DNA from: an uncultured Lachnospiraceae bacterium
GTDB lineage: Bacteria > Bacillota > Clostridia > Lachnospirales > Lachnospiraceae
NCBI GenBank assembly: GCA_910589265.1
Contig: CAJUTQ010000103.1
Span: forward strand, 104,496-168,495
DNA: 64,000 bases
Direction: 5' to 3'
Shown here: positions 49,670-59,114 of the stretch, piece after piece
Position numbering within the stretch: position 1 is the first letter of the stretch
Layout of the letters: each line of letters starts with the position of its first letter
Position numbers and translations under genes: made by a program
The notes under the pieces: model-generated
Databases searched by the model: none
Told to the model about the DNA's origin: nothing
The model's input: the letters and a program-made list of their open reading frames with translations, nothing else

Positions 49670-51682
49670 TCAACCTCCTAATAAACTAGCAAAAGAATTT
49701 GTGCTGGAATTCAATTTTGCCATTGCTTTTTCCATTCTGGTAAACTTCGCATAATAACGATCCTCTAGTTTTTTCAATCTTTCTTCCTGAGCAGCGATTT
49801 TCTTTTTATAATCGTCATACTCTTCCTGTAAGGTCACATCATTATATACCTTATTATAACTGCTGCTCTCTGACTTTGCCATAATTTTTTGCATCTGGCT
49901 ATACATATTTTTTGCAAGACCATTGAAGAAATCCATAACTGTACTTGGATCTGTGGCAATCATACCTTTTAACACGTCAGGTTTGCCAGAAGAACTTGGA
50001 TCGTCTGGATTGCCATCAATATGATATGCATAGCGCTCATTGTCCTCGGCTTCAAAATATCCCAGTGTATTGATTCCAAAGTCAGACAAGAACATTGTTT
50101 TTCCATTTACTTCCACCCCAGCGCTCATAGCCGCCTTCATTACTGAGGCAACACCGTTTAAAGTGGAATCTTTTCTAAGGAGAGAGTCTTTTATCTTCTG
50201 CTCCCATTTCTCTACTTCAGACTCTGACAGAGATTTTTTCTCTTCATCAGTTAAAGGCTCATAGCCTTTTGAAGATTCAGCTCCGTACAGTTTATCCATT
50301 TCTATAATAACTTCATTGTATTCTTTTAAGAAATTTTTAACAACATCATAAATACCATCTGTATCGTCCTGGGTTGTAACAGTAATTACTTCTCCAGGAG
50401 CCGTGGTGGCATTTACAGTAAAGGTGAGGCCATTAATTTCAAAGTTATTGTCTGTTGAAGTAAATTTTGCGCCATTTAGCATAATCGTAGCATCCTGGCC
50501 AACCTCTCTATTCGCATAAAGTTCAGGATCAGTCTGGGGAGTTCCAATCTGATATCCATTATCCACAATAGCCTTTGCTTCTTTTGCCTTTGTCACATAC
50601 TTTGCTGTCACATCTTGTTCTAATGTAGCTAAAGAATTATTATTTGCTGTTTCCTGATCATTTAAATTCTGAATGGAAGTTTCATAGTTTTTTATTTCTT
50701 TTGCAACAGCAAGCTGCTTGTTAAGGGTTTCCATCTGTGCCTTATCTGCATCTGTTGGATTTTGATTGTTTGATAACTGCTGTAATTCTTGCTCTATCTG
50801 TTCTACTGTCTTTCCAGCTGCATAATCTGGATTTTGTTTTAAATCATTTATTTTATTTTGATAATCTGTCCTTGTCGTCTGGATAGTATTATTGCTGTCC
50901 TGTAAGGCTGTTCTCTTTGCATCTATTTCAGGTTGGATATATTTTGTGTTCATTTTCTGCGCAATATCTTGATCTGTATCCCCTGGAGCTACAAAAGAAG
51001 CATACTCATCATAAAGAGCCTTTGTATTGCTATCCATCGTTGCTGTAACAAGGCCCAACTGGCTTAAGGCATTTGTACCGTTGGAATTCCCTGCCATTAA
51101 TTGAAAATCATTAGCAGTTCCTGATTCTTTGGAACTGATGAAAAACCTTTGATTTTTTTCATCAAAGCTTGCATTTATCCCTGCTGATTGAAGATTGGTG
51201 AGAAGCTCATCAATGGTTGTATTTTCATTTAACGTAATATCTACAGTCTTTCCATTGGAAGTAACACTAATTTGGGAATCATCGGTAATACCAAGCTCAC
51301 TTAACTTTGTCTCAGCAGTATAGCCTTGATTTCCTCCCTTCACCTTACCTCCTGTCAAAAATCCAGGCTTTGCCAAATTTTTAATCTCCAAAGACTGCAC
51401 ACCGTTTACTGCATTTTCTCCAGTAATAACCTTTACAGCGTTTGGGTTGGACACAGTAGTTGCCTTTTTCATAAAGGTGTACTGGTATCTCAAATTACTT
51501 AAAGCAGAATTATACAATTTATAAATTTTACTGTTTAAAGTTTTCCATGCATCCTGCTTCCACTCCAGCTTTTTTTGGCTCTTCACCAGCTTTTCTTTTT
51601 TCTGGCTTTGAGCTTTTACCAGCTCTTGGACAATAGTATCTGTATCCAAACCTGATTGCAATCCTGATAGTCTAATTGCCAT
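49670..51682 (-). CDS. fliD: Flagellar filament cap protein FliD
   Basis: 670 residues, long for the family (about 450-650). N-terminus RLSGLQSGLDTDTIVQELVK, followed by WKTLNSKIYKLYNSALSNLR. The FliD C-terminal domain has LNGAKFTSTDNNFEINGLTF and YNEVIIEMDKLYGAE, ending in the coiled coil KKIAAQEERLKKLEDRYYAK. An internal helical insertion rich in Asn and Gln (about residues 260-360, QNPTDADKAQMETLNKQLAV) explains the length. The pentameric cap guides flagellin folding at the filament tip. Confidence 0.94.
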   Translation of the reverse strand: MAIRLSGLQSGLDTDTIVQELVKAQSQKKEKLVKSQKKLEWKQDAWKTLNSKIYKLYNSALSNLRYQYTFMKKATTVSNPNAVKVITGENAVNGVQSLEIKNLAKPGFLTGGKVKGGNQGYTAETKLSELGITDDSQISVTSNGKTVDITLNENTTIDELLTNLQSAGINASFDEKNQRFFISSKESGTANDFQLMAGNSNGTNALSQLGLVTATMDSNTKALYDEYASFVAPGDTDQDIAQKMNTKYIQPEIDAKRTALQDSNNTIQTTRTDYQNKINDLKQNPDYAAGKTVEQIEQELQQLSNNQNPTDADKAQMETLNKQLAVAKEIKNYETSIQNLNDQETANNNSLATLEQDVTAKYVTKAKEAKAIVDNGYQIGTPQTDPELYANREVGQDATIMLNGAKFTSTDNNFEINGLTFTVNATTAPGEVITVTTQDDTDGIYDVVKNFLKEYNEVIIEMDKLYGAESSKGYEPLTDEEKKSLSESEVEKWEQKIKDSLLRKDSTLNGVASVMKAAMSAGVEVNGKTMFLSDFGINTLGYFEAEDNERYAYHIDGNPDDPSSSGKPDVLKGMIATDPSTVMDFFNGLAKNMYSQMQKIMAKSESSSYNKVYNDVTLQEEYDDYKKKIAAQEERLKKLEDRYYAKFTRMEKAMAKLNSSTNSFASLLGG

Positions 51683-51693
51683 CTTAATTCCTC

Positions 51694-52119
51694 CTATCTT
51701 TTTTCATCCATTAGGATTCCAGCTATCTCCCATGCTCTCCCCAACATATCCAATGACTTTTCAGGGGGAATTTCTTTAATAACTTTCTTTGTCTCCCTGT
51801 CTACGATTTTAATCATAACCCTGTTTGTTCCTTCATGGACGCCGTAAACCGCTTCTGAGTTAAACATTTTTTTATTGAACTCATCCACTGCTTTTTTTAA
51901 TTGTTCGTTTGTTTTCTGCTGATTTCTCTCCTCCTGGTATTGGCCATTGATTTTTTGGCCTTCTCCATCCCATGCTGTTCCTAAATGGCCTTTAATATAA
52001 ACTACTTGTTCTTTTACTGCTCCATCCGTGGATTCAGGCAAAGATGTTTCTGCCAGTTTTACTGGCTGCGCTTTTGGCATTTGATAAGCCCCAGCGTTTG
52101 ATAGTGTCTCTAATGCCAC
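51694..52119 (-). CDS. flaG: FlaG family flagellar protein
   Basis: 141 residues from the GTG at 52119 (GGAGGTG six bases upstream); the open frame to 52158 is not preceded by a ribosome site. The C-terminal FlaG core is EAVYGVHEGTNRVMIKIVD and KEIPPEKSLDMLGRAW. The N-terminal part is a low-complexity linker. FlaG influences filament length in other bacteria. It heads the flaG-fliD-fliS operon behind a SigD promoter at 52180-52206. Confidence 0.9.
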   Translation of the reverse strand: MALETLSNAGAYQMPKAQPVKLAETSLPESTDGAVKEQVVYIKGHLGTAWDGEGQKINGQYQEERNQQKTNEQLKKAVDEFNKKMFNSEAVYGVHEGTNRVMIKIVDRETKKVIKEIPPEKSLDMLGRAWEIAGILMDEKR

Positions 52120-52179
52120 TATAATCACCTCCGTGTGATATAATATTTTGTTTAGCATATTATTTTATTTCTAATGTAG

Positions 52180-52206
52180 ATATCGGCATTTTTCATCTAT
52201 TTATTA
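52180..52206 (-). promoter_or_regulatory. SigD promoter of the flaG-fliD-fliS operon
   Basis: TAAT (52206-52203), 15 bases, GCCGATAT (52187-52180) on the minus strand, just downstream of the csrA stop. Confidence 0.82.
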
Positions 52207-52213
52207 ATATTTC

Positions 52214-52429
52214 TTAAAATAAATTTCTCAATGCGTCCATTCCTTTTGCCGATACTGCTTCTTCATTAGATTTTTGTATTTGCATATAAACTTCTTTTCG
52301 ATAAATAGGCACATCTTTAGGAGCTGAGATACCTACTTTCACCTGATCATTTTTGATCTCCAGTATGGTCACTTCAATATTATTATTAATAATTAAAGCT
52401 TCCTTTTTTTTTCTTGATAATGCTAACAT
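52214..52429 (-). CDS. csrA: Carbon storage regulator / flagellin translation repressor CsrA
   Basis: 71 residues from the ATG at 52429, with AAGGA seven bases upstream (the fliW stop codon lies in the spacer). Typical MLALSRKKKEALIINNNIEV, ILEIKNDQVKVGISAPKDVP and IYRKEVYMQIQ. A dimeric RNA-binding protein that recognises GGA in hairpin loops and blocks ribosome sites. In Bacillus its main target is the hag leader, which here carries fitting sites (48580-48611). It is held in check by FliW, encoded immediately upstream. Confidence 0.96.
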   Translation of the reverse strand: MLALSRKKKEALIINNNIEVTILEIKNDQVKVGISAPKDVPIYRKEVYMQIQKSNEEAVSAKGMDALRNLF

Positions 52430-52430
52430 A

Positions 52431-52907
52431 TTAATGTCCTTGCTCCTTCTCTGCAATTTCTTTTGCGGCCTTTAATATGTCATAAATAGGATATTTTACT
52501 GGATATTCCTCTTCCTCCAATATGATTTGGCAGGCCTTTCTTTCTTTGCTGTTAATCAGCATTGGCGCTTTTAAATTTACCGTCATTTTTGTTAAATCAG
52601 ACGGAACCGTTATTGTCACAAGCACTAGCAAGTCATCGTCTGTCCATTCCCCTAAAGGTTTTAGCAGCTTATCATCTACCATTGGATTATAAATCGGTTT
52701 TACTATTAGAGGATTGATTACTGGCAAAGCAAAAGCCGGTTCCTGAACAGACTGCATCCAACTTATTTTGTTGTTTTCTTCTACTTCCTCATCATGAATC
52801 AGAATAAAATCTTTCAAATCAGGAAAACCAATAATGCCTCCTGGAAAATGGATTTTCTTTTCTTCACTCACTCCTACTGTTCCAAACAGCTTTGTTTCCA
52901 AATTCAT
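52431..52907 (-). CDS. fliW: Flagellar assembly factor FliW
   Basis: 158 residues from the ATG at 52907 (MNLETKLFGTVGVSEEKKIH); the longer frame to 52985 overlaps flgL and has no ribosome site. FliW signature IHFPGGIIGFPDLKDFILI, MQSVQEPAFALPVINPLIV, LLVLVTITVPSDLTKMTVNL and LKAPMLINSKERKACQIIL. FliW binds either flagellin or CsrA, so flagellin translation is released only when free flagellin is low. It is directly followed by csrA. Confidence 0.95.
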   Translation of the reverse strand: MNLETKLFGTVGVSEEKKIHFPGGIIGFPDLKDFILIHDEEVEENNKISWMQSVQEPAFALPVINPLIVKPIYNPMVDDKLLKPLGEWTDDDLLVLVTITVPSDLTKMTVNLKAPMLINSKERKACQIILEEEEYPVKYPIYDILKAAKEIAEKEQGH

Positions 52908-52944
52908 TGTAAAAAACCATCTCTCTTTCTGCCAAAATACGCTA

Positions 52945-54393
52945 TTAGATGTAATCCAGTAAGCTATAGTTGGCAATTTTTCCAATTGCTAAAAGGGCGG
53001 AGTTATATATCATGTCTGCCTGCATTAAATCCATTGCAACTTTCTCAATATCAATATTTTCATTTTCAGAAGCTAGATCTTCAAAACTTGCGTACTGATC
53101 TGTAAGGCGGGATCGAACAATATCTACTCTCTCGCCCCTGCCTCCAACTCTCGCCTGGGCTTTGTTTGCTCTTGCATAATATTCATCTGCTTTTCCAATT
53201 TCCGTGTTAAACATTCTTGTTATTTTTTCCACATGATAATTCATCTCTTTGTTGGCAGCTTCCAGCATTTTTTCAACTTTTGCCTGATCTGCGTTGGGAT
53301 CATTCTTCATTGCTTCCAGTTTTTTTATTTTTTCCTCGCAGTCCAGAGCCGCCTGAACAGCGTTTGCCAACTCATCCACATCTCTTCCAATATCATGTGT
53401 AAACAATTCTTCTGCCGTTGTATTAATTTGTAATCGTTGATTAAAGCTAACATCATATTCCATTTTCTGATCTGCTGCCGCAGTATCATATTGTACGTCT
53501 CTTGTAATGCTTTCGCATCCTGCAAAATAATGCTCTGGCCTTAAGTCTCCCTTCGCCCACTTTTCTTTCTCAAAGGTGACTTCCATCTTCTCCATGTTAT
53601 CTTTTATATCTTTACCTAAAATCAGTTCTCCAGTCTCAGGGATATAATGAATAGCGTTATCTGCTGGAGCATAAGCAGCGTCCTGGGCTGCCCCTCCTCC
53701 TGCAATTGAAGTTACAATAGGTGTGACTGGATTGCCATCAATTTCAATAGTAGGAGGCGTTGCCATTAAATCCCCATAAGGAAGCCGTATACGATATGCC
53801 TCCGTCATATCCACTATACCTACGATATCATCCCAATCTTGGGAAGGATTATTCAAATCCAGCTTTCCTTGAATATAATCTATTTGCTCAATATCTTCTG
53901 CGGTAAAGCTTACTGGTATTTTATAATGATCCGTAGTCTCCTCCTTAAAGCTTAAGGCAGTGCCTGTACGGTAACCAGTAAACAGAGTCCTTCCTGAATA
54001 GTCTGCATTTCCATTGTCATAAATCTGATCCCGTAAAGCTTGTATAGATTCCAAGGCATTCTGCCTGTCTTCCATTGTCGCCTCTGTTCCTTTTCCTCCA
54101 ATTCCAACACAGGCTGCTTTAAACTTGTCTAGAACATCAACGGTTGCTTTGACAGCATCATGGGTTACATCAAGCCAGGCGTCTGCATCCTCCACATTTC
54201 TCTCTAAATATTGGGTTAACTCATTTAACGTTCCTCTTAGTCTTAATGCCCGAATGGCAATTACTGGGTCATCAGAAGGCCGGATAATTTTTTTATGGGT
54301 AGAACCTTGGGTATATAATCTATCCTGCATAGCTTTATTGGCCATCAAATTGTATTTTGATGATTCCATCATCATTGAAGTTGTTACTCTCAT
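52945..54393 (-). CDS. flgL: Hook-filament junction protein FlgL (HAP3)
   Basis: 482 residues. The flagellin-like N-terminus MRVTTSMMMESSKYNLMANK and KIIRPSDDPVIAIRALRLRG is the FlgL signature. The C-terminus has YASFEDLASENENIDIEKVA and MDLMQADMIYNSALLAIGKI. The centre is a variable domain. It forms the second ring of the hook-filament junction. It lies 14 bases after flgK in the SigD operon that starts at flgM. Confidence 0.95.
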   Translation of the reverse strand: MRVTTSMMMESSKYNLMANKAMQDRLYTQGSTHKKIIRPSDDPVIAIRALRLRGTLNELTQYLERNVEDADAWLDVTHDAVKATVDVLDKFKAACVGIGGKGTEATMEDRQNALESIQALRDQIYDNGNADYSGRTLFTGYRTGTALSFKEETTDHYKIPVSFTAEDIEQIDYIQGKLDLNNPSQDWDDIVGIVDMTEAYRIRLPYGDLMATPPTIEIDGNPVTPIVTSIAGGGAAQDAAYAPADNAIHYIPETGELILGKDIKDNMEKMEVTFEKEKWAKGDLRPEHYFAGCESITRDVQYDTAAADQKMEYDVSFNQRLQINTTAEELFTHDIGRDVDELANAVQAALDCEEKIKKLEAMKNDPNADQAKVEKMLEAANKEMNYHVEKITRMFNTEIGKADEYYARANKAQARVGGRGERVDIVRSRLTDQYASFEDLASENENIDIEKVAMDLMQADMIYNSALLAIGKIANYSLLDYI

Positions 54394-54407
54394 AAAAAAC
54401 CTCCCTT

Positions 54408-56309
54408 TTATACTCCAGTCTGTAAAATTAACCGGTCATATACTTCTGTCAGCACTTGTATCATTTTAGAGCTTAAATCTAATCCTCTCTGAAACTTACT
54501 TAAATCCAGGGCCTCTTCATCTTCATCTACTCCAGATACAGACTTTCTCTGTAGATCGATGGAATTGCCAATGTTGGCATAATTTTCAGTAAATATACTT
54601 GCACTTTTAGCGTTTAATGCCATGTCCGCAGAGAGACATTCTAAAAACTCTTTTGAGCTCCTGCCTCTAAAGGACATTTTTTTCGTATCAGTTTTTATCT
54701 TTCCTATTTCATCCAGCACATTATAAGCATCTACATCAATGTCTGGATTTTTACTCGTGGAAACAGCTAAATGCTCAGAATCTTTTTTCATCTTATCTGA
54801 AACTGTAAAGTTAAATGCAGTGAGATTATAATAGCTGTCTCCAATACTTGACCAGCTTGTTACAGGCTTCAAAGGATTGGCTGGATCATAACCTGGTGCT
54901 GTAGGATCTTGATACACATCCCCAAAGGTTTTCTGGGCCCCGCTAATGTCCGTATATACAAACAAAACATCTCCTGGCTCTTTATAGGAAGTGTAGCCAT
55001 GCTTTAATTCTTTATTTACCGCAGCAGCAAAATTCCGAATCCATTCATTCATCTGACTTAAATAATAAGGAATTCCCTGATAGTCTACTGCCTTACCTAT
55101 GGAGGCATTTTTGTTGATAAGCGCTCCTGTATTTACAACAGGCTCTTTTAAAGTAAAGGTATAGTTTGCTGTTCCATCTGGATTAGGAATCATTTCCCAA
55201 GAAGAATATTCTATCTCCATATTGTTCAAACGAATAATTCCGGCTGGCGGCAAATTGGATTTGGAAATATCACATAAATAACTGGCTGTTGCTTTTATTG
55301 TCACCGTCTGATCTGGCCCATTAGCTCCAAATCCTTCTATAATTCCTTTAAAATTCTCCTGGTTATTTCCATCTCTTAATTCCACTAAGGCTTTCATCTC
55401 TCCGCCTAAATTTTTTCCATATAAATTAAACTCCAGTCCATTAGACCATTGAAAATTATATAATCCATCGGCGTCTGTCTGGTTTCTCTTTTGTGCGTCT
55501 GTCCTGGCAGTACACTCAATTGTATTATACTCGTATCCATCTACCAGCATTTGTCCACCAGCAATTTTTACTATATAATTGTGCGCCCCTGTTACCATAT
55601 CTGGATTTAAACTGTTGGAAATAGGAACTTCATCCACATCTACATTTACTATTTTGGATAATTCATCGATAAGAAGATTTCTCTTATCCCGAAGTTCATT
55701 GGCTTTTAAGCCGTCTGTATTCATCTCAATTGTATTGATTTGCTTATTCAGTGTAGCAATTTGTTCAGCAATGCCGTTAATCTGTCTCGTCTTATTTTCC
55801 AGCTCCGCATTGACATCCAACTGTAGCTTATGCAGATTCTCGGCCATAGCTTTCATAAAGTCAGCAAGATTTTGTCCAGTGCTAATTACATTTTCCTTTC
55901 GAGAAGGATCTGACGCATATTTCTTTACATCTGCAATAGCGTTAAAAAATTTATCGAACAAGGCATTGAACCCTTCTTGCCCATCTGCAATCTCCTTAAA
56001 ATAATCTTCAATCTGGCGCATATAGTAATGCTTTATCTCATACTGTCCAAGATTTGCATTATTTTCCCAGAACCTTAAATCATAATACGTATTTCTAACT
56101 TGTTCAATTGCTGTTGTAACTACACCTGATCCAGCCATTCCATAAGTTGTGTTTGTTCTCAAAGCCATGGCTGCTTCCTGAACGGTTTGTTGGCGGGTAT
56201 ATCCTTTTGTAGCTGCATTTGCAATATTATTTCCTGTCGTATTCAAAGCAGCCTGATAATGATTAACGCCAGAATACGCTATATTTAAACCAAAAAATGT
56301 TGATGGCAT
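54408..56309 (-). CDS. flgK: Hook-associated protein FlgK (HAP1), copy 1
   Basis: 633 residues. N-terminus TFFGLNIAYSGVNHYQAALN, TTGNNIANAATKGYTRQQTV. The coiled-coil region (NGIAEQIATLNKQINTIEM, LRDKRNLLIDELSKIVNVDV) is typical, and SASIFTENYANIGNSIDLQR with LDLSSKMIQVLTEVYDRLIL closes it. It forms the first junction zone after the hook. A second, shorter FlgK lies directly upstream (56331). Confidence 0.93.
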   Translation of the reverse strand: MPSTFFGLNIAYSGVNHYQAALNTTGNNIANAATKGYTRQQTVQEAAMALRTNTTYGMAGSGVVTTAIEQVRNTYYDLRFWENNANLGQYEIKHYYMRQIEDYFKEIADGQEGFNALFDKFFNAIADVKKYASDPSRKENVISTGQNLADFMKAMAENLHKLQLDVNAELENKTRQINGIAEQIATLNKQINTIEMNTDGLKANELRDKRNLLIDELSKIVNVDVDEVPISNSLNPDMVTGAHNYIVKIAGGQMLVDGYEYNTIECTARTDAQKRNQTDADGLYNFQWSNGLEFNLYGKNLGGEMKALVELRDGNNQENFKGIIEGFGANGPDQTVTIKATASYLCDISKSNLPPAGIIRLNNMEIEYSSWEMIPNPDGTANYTFTLKEPVVNTGALINKNASIGKAVDYQGIPYYLSQMNEWIRNFAAAVNKELKHGYTSYKEPGDVLFVYTDISGAQKTFGDVYQDPTAPGYDPANPLKPVTSWSSIGDSYYNLTAFNFTVSDKMKKDSEHLAVSTSKNPDIDVDAYNVLDEIGKIKTDTKKMSFRGRSSKEFLECLSADMALNAKSASIFTENYANIGNSIDLQRKSVSGVDEDEEALDLSKFQRGLDLSSKMIQVLTEVYDRLILQTGV

Positions 56310-56330
56310 TCTTTATCCTCCTTCTCTACC

Positions 56331-57932
56331 TCATCCTCCAAGTCTCGTAATGAGATGTTCCAGCATCTCGCTTACAACATTAATATACCTGCTGGATGCA
56401 TTATAAGCATTCTGGAATTTAATCATATTGGTCAATTCCTCACTAGAAGAAACTCCCATGACCATTTGTCTGGAGTTTTCTATGCTTTCCACTGTAGACG
56501 TCTGGGTATCTGCTACATTTCGGAAAACAGAACCTAAGCTGGCATATTGCTTTACTATATTTTCATAATAAGTTGTAAAATTATTTTTATCTGTTGCATT
56601 GGGATTCAAGGTCAAATATTTCTTTGAAAAAGCTTCCACCAACGCATCTGCCTTTGCCTGATCTGCCTTACCGTCTTTTGTGTAAAAGCTTAATAATGTC
56701 TCGTCCTGAAGTAAATCTGGGTTGATCTTGAGGTTGCCACATGTATACATTGATTCTGGAACATTCAGATCTTCTCCCACCTCATTATGATCTCTATTTT
56801 CTGAAAGTCTGAGGAACATATCATAGTTTGTGGAATTTCCATTTGCATCAGGAGGATTTAGCACCATATTTATCTGGGTGACAATTTCATGGATCAAATT
56901 ATCAAATTCTGCCTGTACATTCATAATAAGAGACTGGGATATTGTGTTGGTATAATAACCAGGTCTATTAAATTGTGGATAGGAACCATTTGTGGAAGGA
57001 TCTGATTCATAAAGATCTGTAAAATTTGCACTGTGATCTCCCCTTGCCAAAAGTATTCCTTTTAACTGTCCAATGTCTGTATTCAAGTCCGAGGAAACCT
57101 CTCTGCTCAAATTATAGACTTCCATGTCATCATACTCTGGCCAAATAGCAGTATAGAAACCATTTTCCTCCTCCCTGTATCCCATTTTCTGTACTCTGTC
57201 GCTTGTTACAAACTGTACCCCTTCTATGCTGACTGTTACAACTCCATCTATATCCTCTGCATACTTAATTTTTGCCATGGAGCCCAGTTCATCCAGCAAA
57301 AAGTTTCTCTTATCCCTAAGATCGTTAGCCTCTTCCTGTCCTCCCTTTTCAATCATACGTATTTGTTCATTGAGAGAACTGATCATTTCCCCATAATCAT
57401 TTATTTTATCTATTAAATCCTTTGCCTGTTTGTTCAATGTGTTTTGATATCCTACCAAACCGTTATAGACAGCGTCAGCCCTCTCTAAAAATTTATAAGA
57501 CTGGTTGACAAAAAGGCCTAGATTTACGGAATTTGTAGGATCCTTTTGAACTTCCTGGACAGCTACCCATAAGTTTTCCAAAGACTCCTGGAAAGAAACA
57601 CCTTCTAATTCTCCAAAAAAGTCTTCCAGTTGGGTCACCGTCTTCGCCGTCTCCTCATAAAAAGCCTGCCTCCCTACTTCCTGGCGGTAACGTTGATCCA
57701 GAAAGAAATCTCTAACCTGCCTTACTTTCTGTACATCTGTTCCCAATCCAAGCTGCATAGGAGAGACAGCCGCATTTCCAATGCTATTGTACCGCCTGTC
57801 GCCCATAATAATCTGCTGACGGGTAAATCCCTTTGTATCAATATTCGATAAATTGTGGGCAGTTGTATTTAAGGAATTCTGGCTTGACATAAGACCTGAA
57901 TTCCCTATATACAAATTACTCATTAACGACAT
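56331..57932 (-). CDS. flgK: Hook-associated protein FlgK, copy 2
   Basis: 533 residues from the ATG at 57932 (GGAGG six bases upstream). N-terminus MSLMSNLYIGNSGLMSSQNS, then LNTTAHNLSNIDTKGFTRQQ, EEANDLRDKRNFLLDELGSM, and the C-terminal signature SSEELTNMIKFQNAYNASSR, YINVVSEMLEHLITRLGG. It is only distantly similar to copy 1, so an old duplication; tandem flgK genes occur in Lachnospiraceae. The two proteins may form separate layers of the junction (inference). Confidence 0.92.
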   Translation of the reverse strand: MSLMSNLYIGNSGLMSSQNSLNTTAHNLSNIDTKGFTRQQIIMGDRRYNSIGNAAVSPMQLGLGTDVQKVRQVRDFFLDQRYRQEVGRQAFYEETAKTVTQLEDFFGELEGVSFQESLENLWVAVQEVQKDPTNSVNLGLFVNQSYKFLERADAVYNGLVGYQNTLNKQAKDLIDKINDYGEMISSLNEQIRMIEKGGQEEANDLRDKRNFLLDELGSMAKIKYAEDIDGVVTVSIEGVQFVTSDRVQKMGYREEENGFYTAIWPEYDDMEVYNLSREVSSDLNTDIGQLKGILLARGDHSANFTDLYESDPSTNGSYPQFNRPGYYTNTISQSLIMNVQAEFDNLIHEIVTQINMVLNPPDANGNSTNYDMFLRLSENRDHNEVGEDLNVPESMYTCGNLKINPDLLQDETLLSFYTKDGKADQAKADALVEAFSKKYLTLNPNATDKNNFTTYYENIVKQYASLGSVFRNVADTQTSTVESIENSRQMVMGVSSSEELTNMIKFQNAYNASSRYINVVSEMLEHLITRLGG

Positions 57933-58021
57933 AATAATCCTCCATTCTTGCACAACTGGCGGAAATGGGGCTGAAAAATAAATGGACGACTTATTTTTCA
58001 AACCTCCGCCCTTCATTAACA

Positions 58022-58540
58022 TTATTGCTTTGTGTCAAAGCTTCCTCTGCTATGTCCCATAAAATTCCCAGCATTTTCTGCACCCCTATTATAATTGGCT
58101 GTTTCTGGCGCTAAACGCATAGACTGAATTAAGTTTAAGTCAAACTCTACCATCTCTAATGACAATTGGATCAGTTCTCCATTATGTTCATTTACTTGGC
58201 GCATAATCGTTATTGTATCCTGGAGCCTTTTATAAACATCTGAAAGTCTTTGCTTTTCCTTTGGCTGGGAATCCATCATATCTATAAGACTTTTTAATTT
58301 TAATTCCTTAACATCCTTGTTAATTACGTTGGCAATATCCTGAAACACTTCTTCTCTCTTTTGTTCCAGGCGATTGAGTCTGCTCACAACGATTTGTTCC
58401 TCATCCGTGATTGATTGTAACTTCTTTACGTCTCTTCCTACAATAACTGGCGTTTTACTCCGAGAAAGCTCCAGCAGCATTTCATATTCTGAATTTTCCT
58501 GCTCCAAAACCTTTACTAATTCTTCTACTAAACTTGCCAC
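58022..58540 (-). CDS. flgN: FlgN-family chaperone for FlgK/FlgL
   Basis: 172 residues. FlgN pattern: MASLVEELVKVLEQENSEYE, LLELSRSKTPVIVGRDVKKL and LNRLEQKREEVFQDIANVIN. The C-terminal tail, NYNRGAENAGNFMGHSRG, is the flexible client-binding part. It binds FlgK and FlgL in the cytoplasm before export. It is encoded between flgM and the flgK genes. Confidence 0.92.
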   Translation of the reverse strand: MASLVEELVKVLEQENSEYEMLLELSRSKTPVIVGRDVKKLQSITDEEQIVVSRLNRLEQKREEVFQDIANVINKDVKELKLKSLIDMMDSQPKEKQRLSDVYKRLQDTITIMRQVNEHNGELIQLSLEMVEFDLNLIQSMRLAPETANYNRGAENAGNFMGHSRGSFDTKQ

Positions 58541-58579
58541 TGGCCTACCTCTCTTCTCTCTTTTTCTTTTCCTCTGCCC

Positions 58580-58867
58580 TTACTCATTGTAGAGCATCAT
58601 AGACTGGTATTTCTCCAGTACTTTATTTGCAAAGTCATTGCCGCTTACTTGATATGAGCCGTTGTCTACACGGCTTTTTATGGACTCTGTCAAATCCGTC
58701 CTAATATCCGGCTGCTTTGCTATTGCTGCCTTTGCAGCCTGATAATCCTTGCCTGCGCTTGAGATCACTACTTGATCCGAAACGCCCGCTCTTTTCGTCT
58801 CCTTTGACTTTTTCACTGTGTCTGCCTTGTAAATAGAATTTACCTGGCTATAAGCTTCAATACGCAT
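58580..58867 (-). CDS. flgM: Anti-sigma-D factor FlgM
   Basis: 95 residues. N-terminal flexible half (MRIEAYSQVNSIYKADTVKK), then the SigD-binding C-terminal half DLTESIKSRVDNGSYQVSGN, DFANKVLEKYQSMM. FlgM holds SigD until the hook is complete and is then exported or degraded. It is the first gene of the flgM-flgN-flgK-flgK-flgL-fliW-csrA operon behind a SigD promoter, giving autoregulation. Confidence 0.94.
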   Translation of the reverse strand: MRIEAYSQVNSIYKADTVKKSKETKRAGVSDQVVISSAGKDYQAAKAAIAKQPDIRTDLTESIKSRVDNGSYQVSGNDFANKVLEKYQSMMLYNE

Positions 58868-58914
58868 TATAGAGTCCTCCCTCCCTTAAAAAATAAAATC
58901 ATTACTTGTATTTA

Positions 58915-58941
58915 TTATCGGCATTTTTTTATTTTTCATTA
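58915..58941 (-). promoter_or_regulatory. SigD promoter of the flgM operon
   Basis: TAAT (58941-58938), 15 bases, GCCGATAA (58922-58915) on the minus strand, about 50 bases before the flgM start. Confidence 0.85.
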
Positions 58942-59015
58942 GGCCAGGTTTCAAAATGTTGACCTCCAAGCCTGTCTGCTTTATAACTCCTTTTCTGATA
59001 CCATCCTTTCTTTTT

Positions 59016-59046
59016 TATTGTGTTATGAACAATAGAATGATATGAT
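59016..59046 (+). promoter_or_regulatory. Promoter of the DeoR-family gene with overlapping inverted repeat
   Basis: TTGTGT (59018-59023), 17 bases, TATGAT (59041-59046). An inverted repeat, TATTGT-N7-ACAATA (59016-59034), covers the -35 element and could be an operator for autoregulation (inference). Confidence 0.45.
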
Positions 59047-59114
59047 GAAAAATGATAATCTCTCCATTGATTTTCATAAGCAAAGGCTGTCCAACTATAT
59101 ACGGAGGAAGAAAC

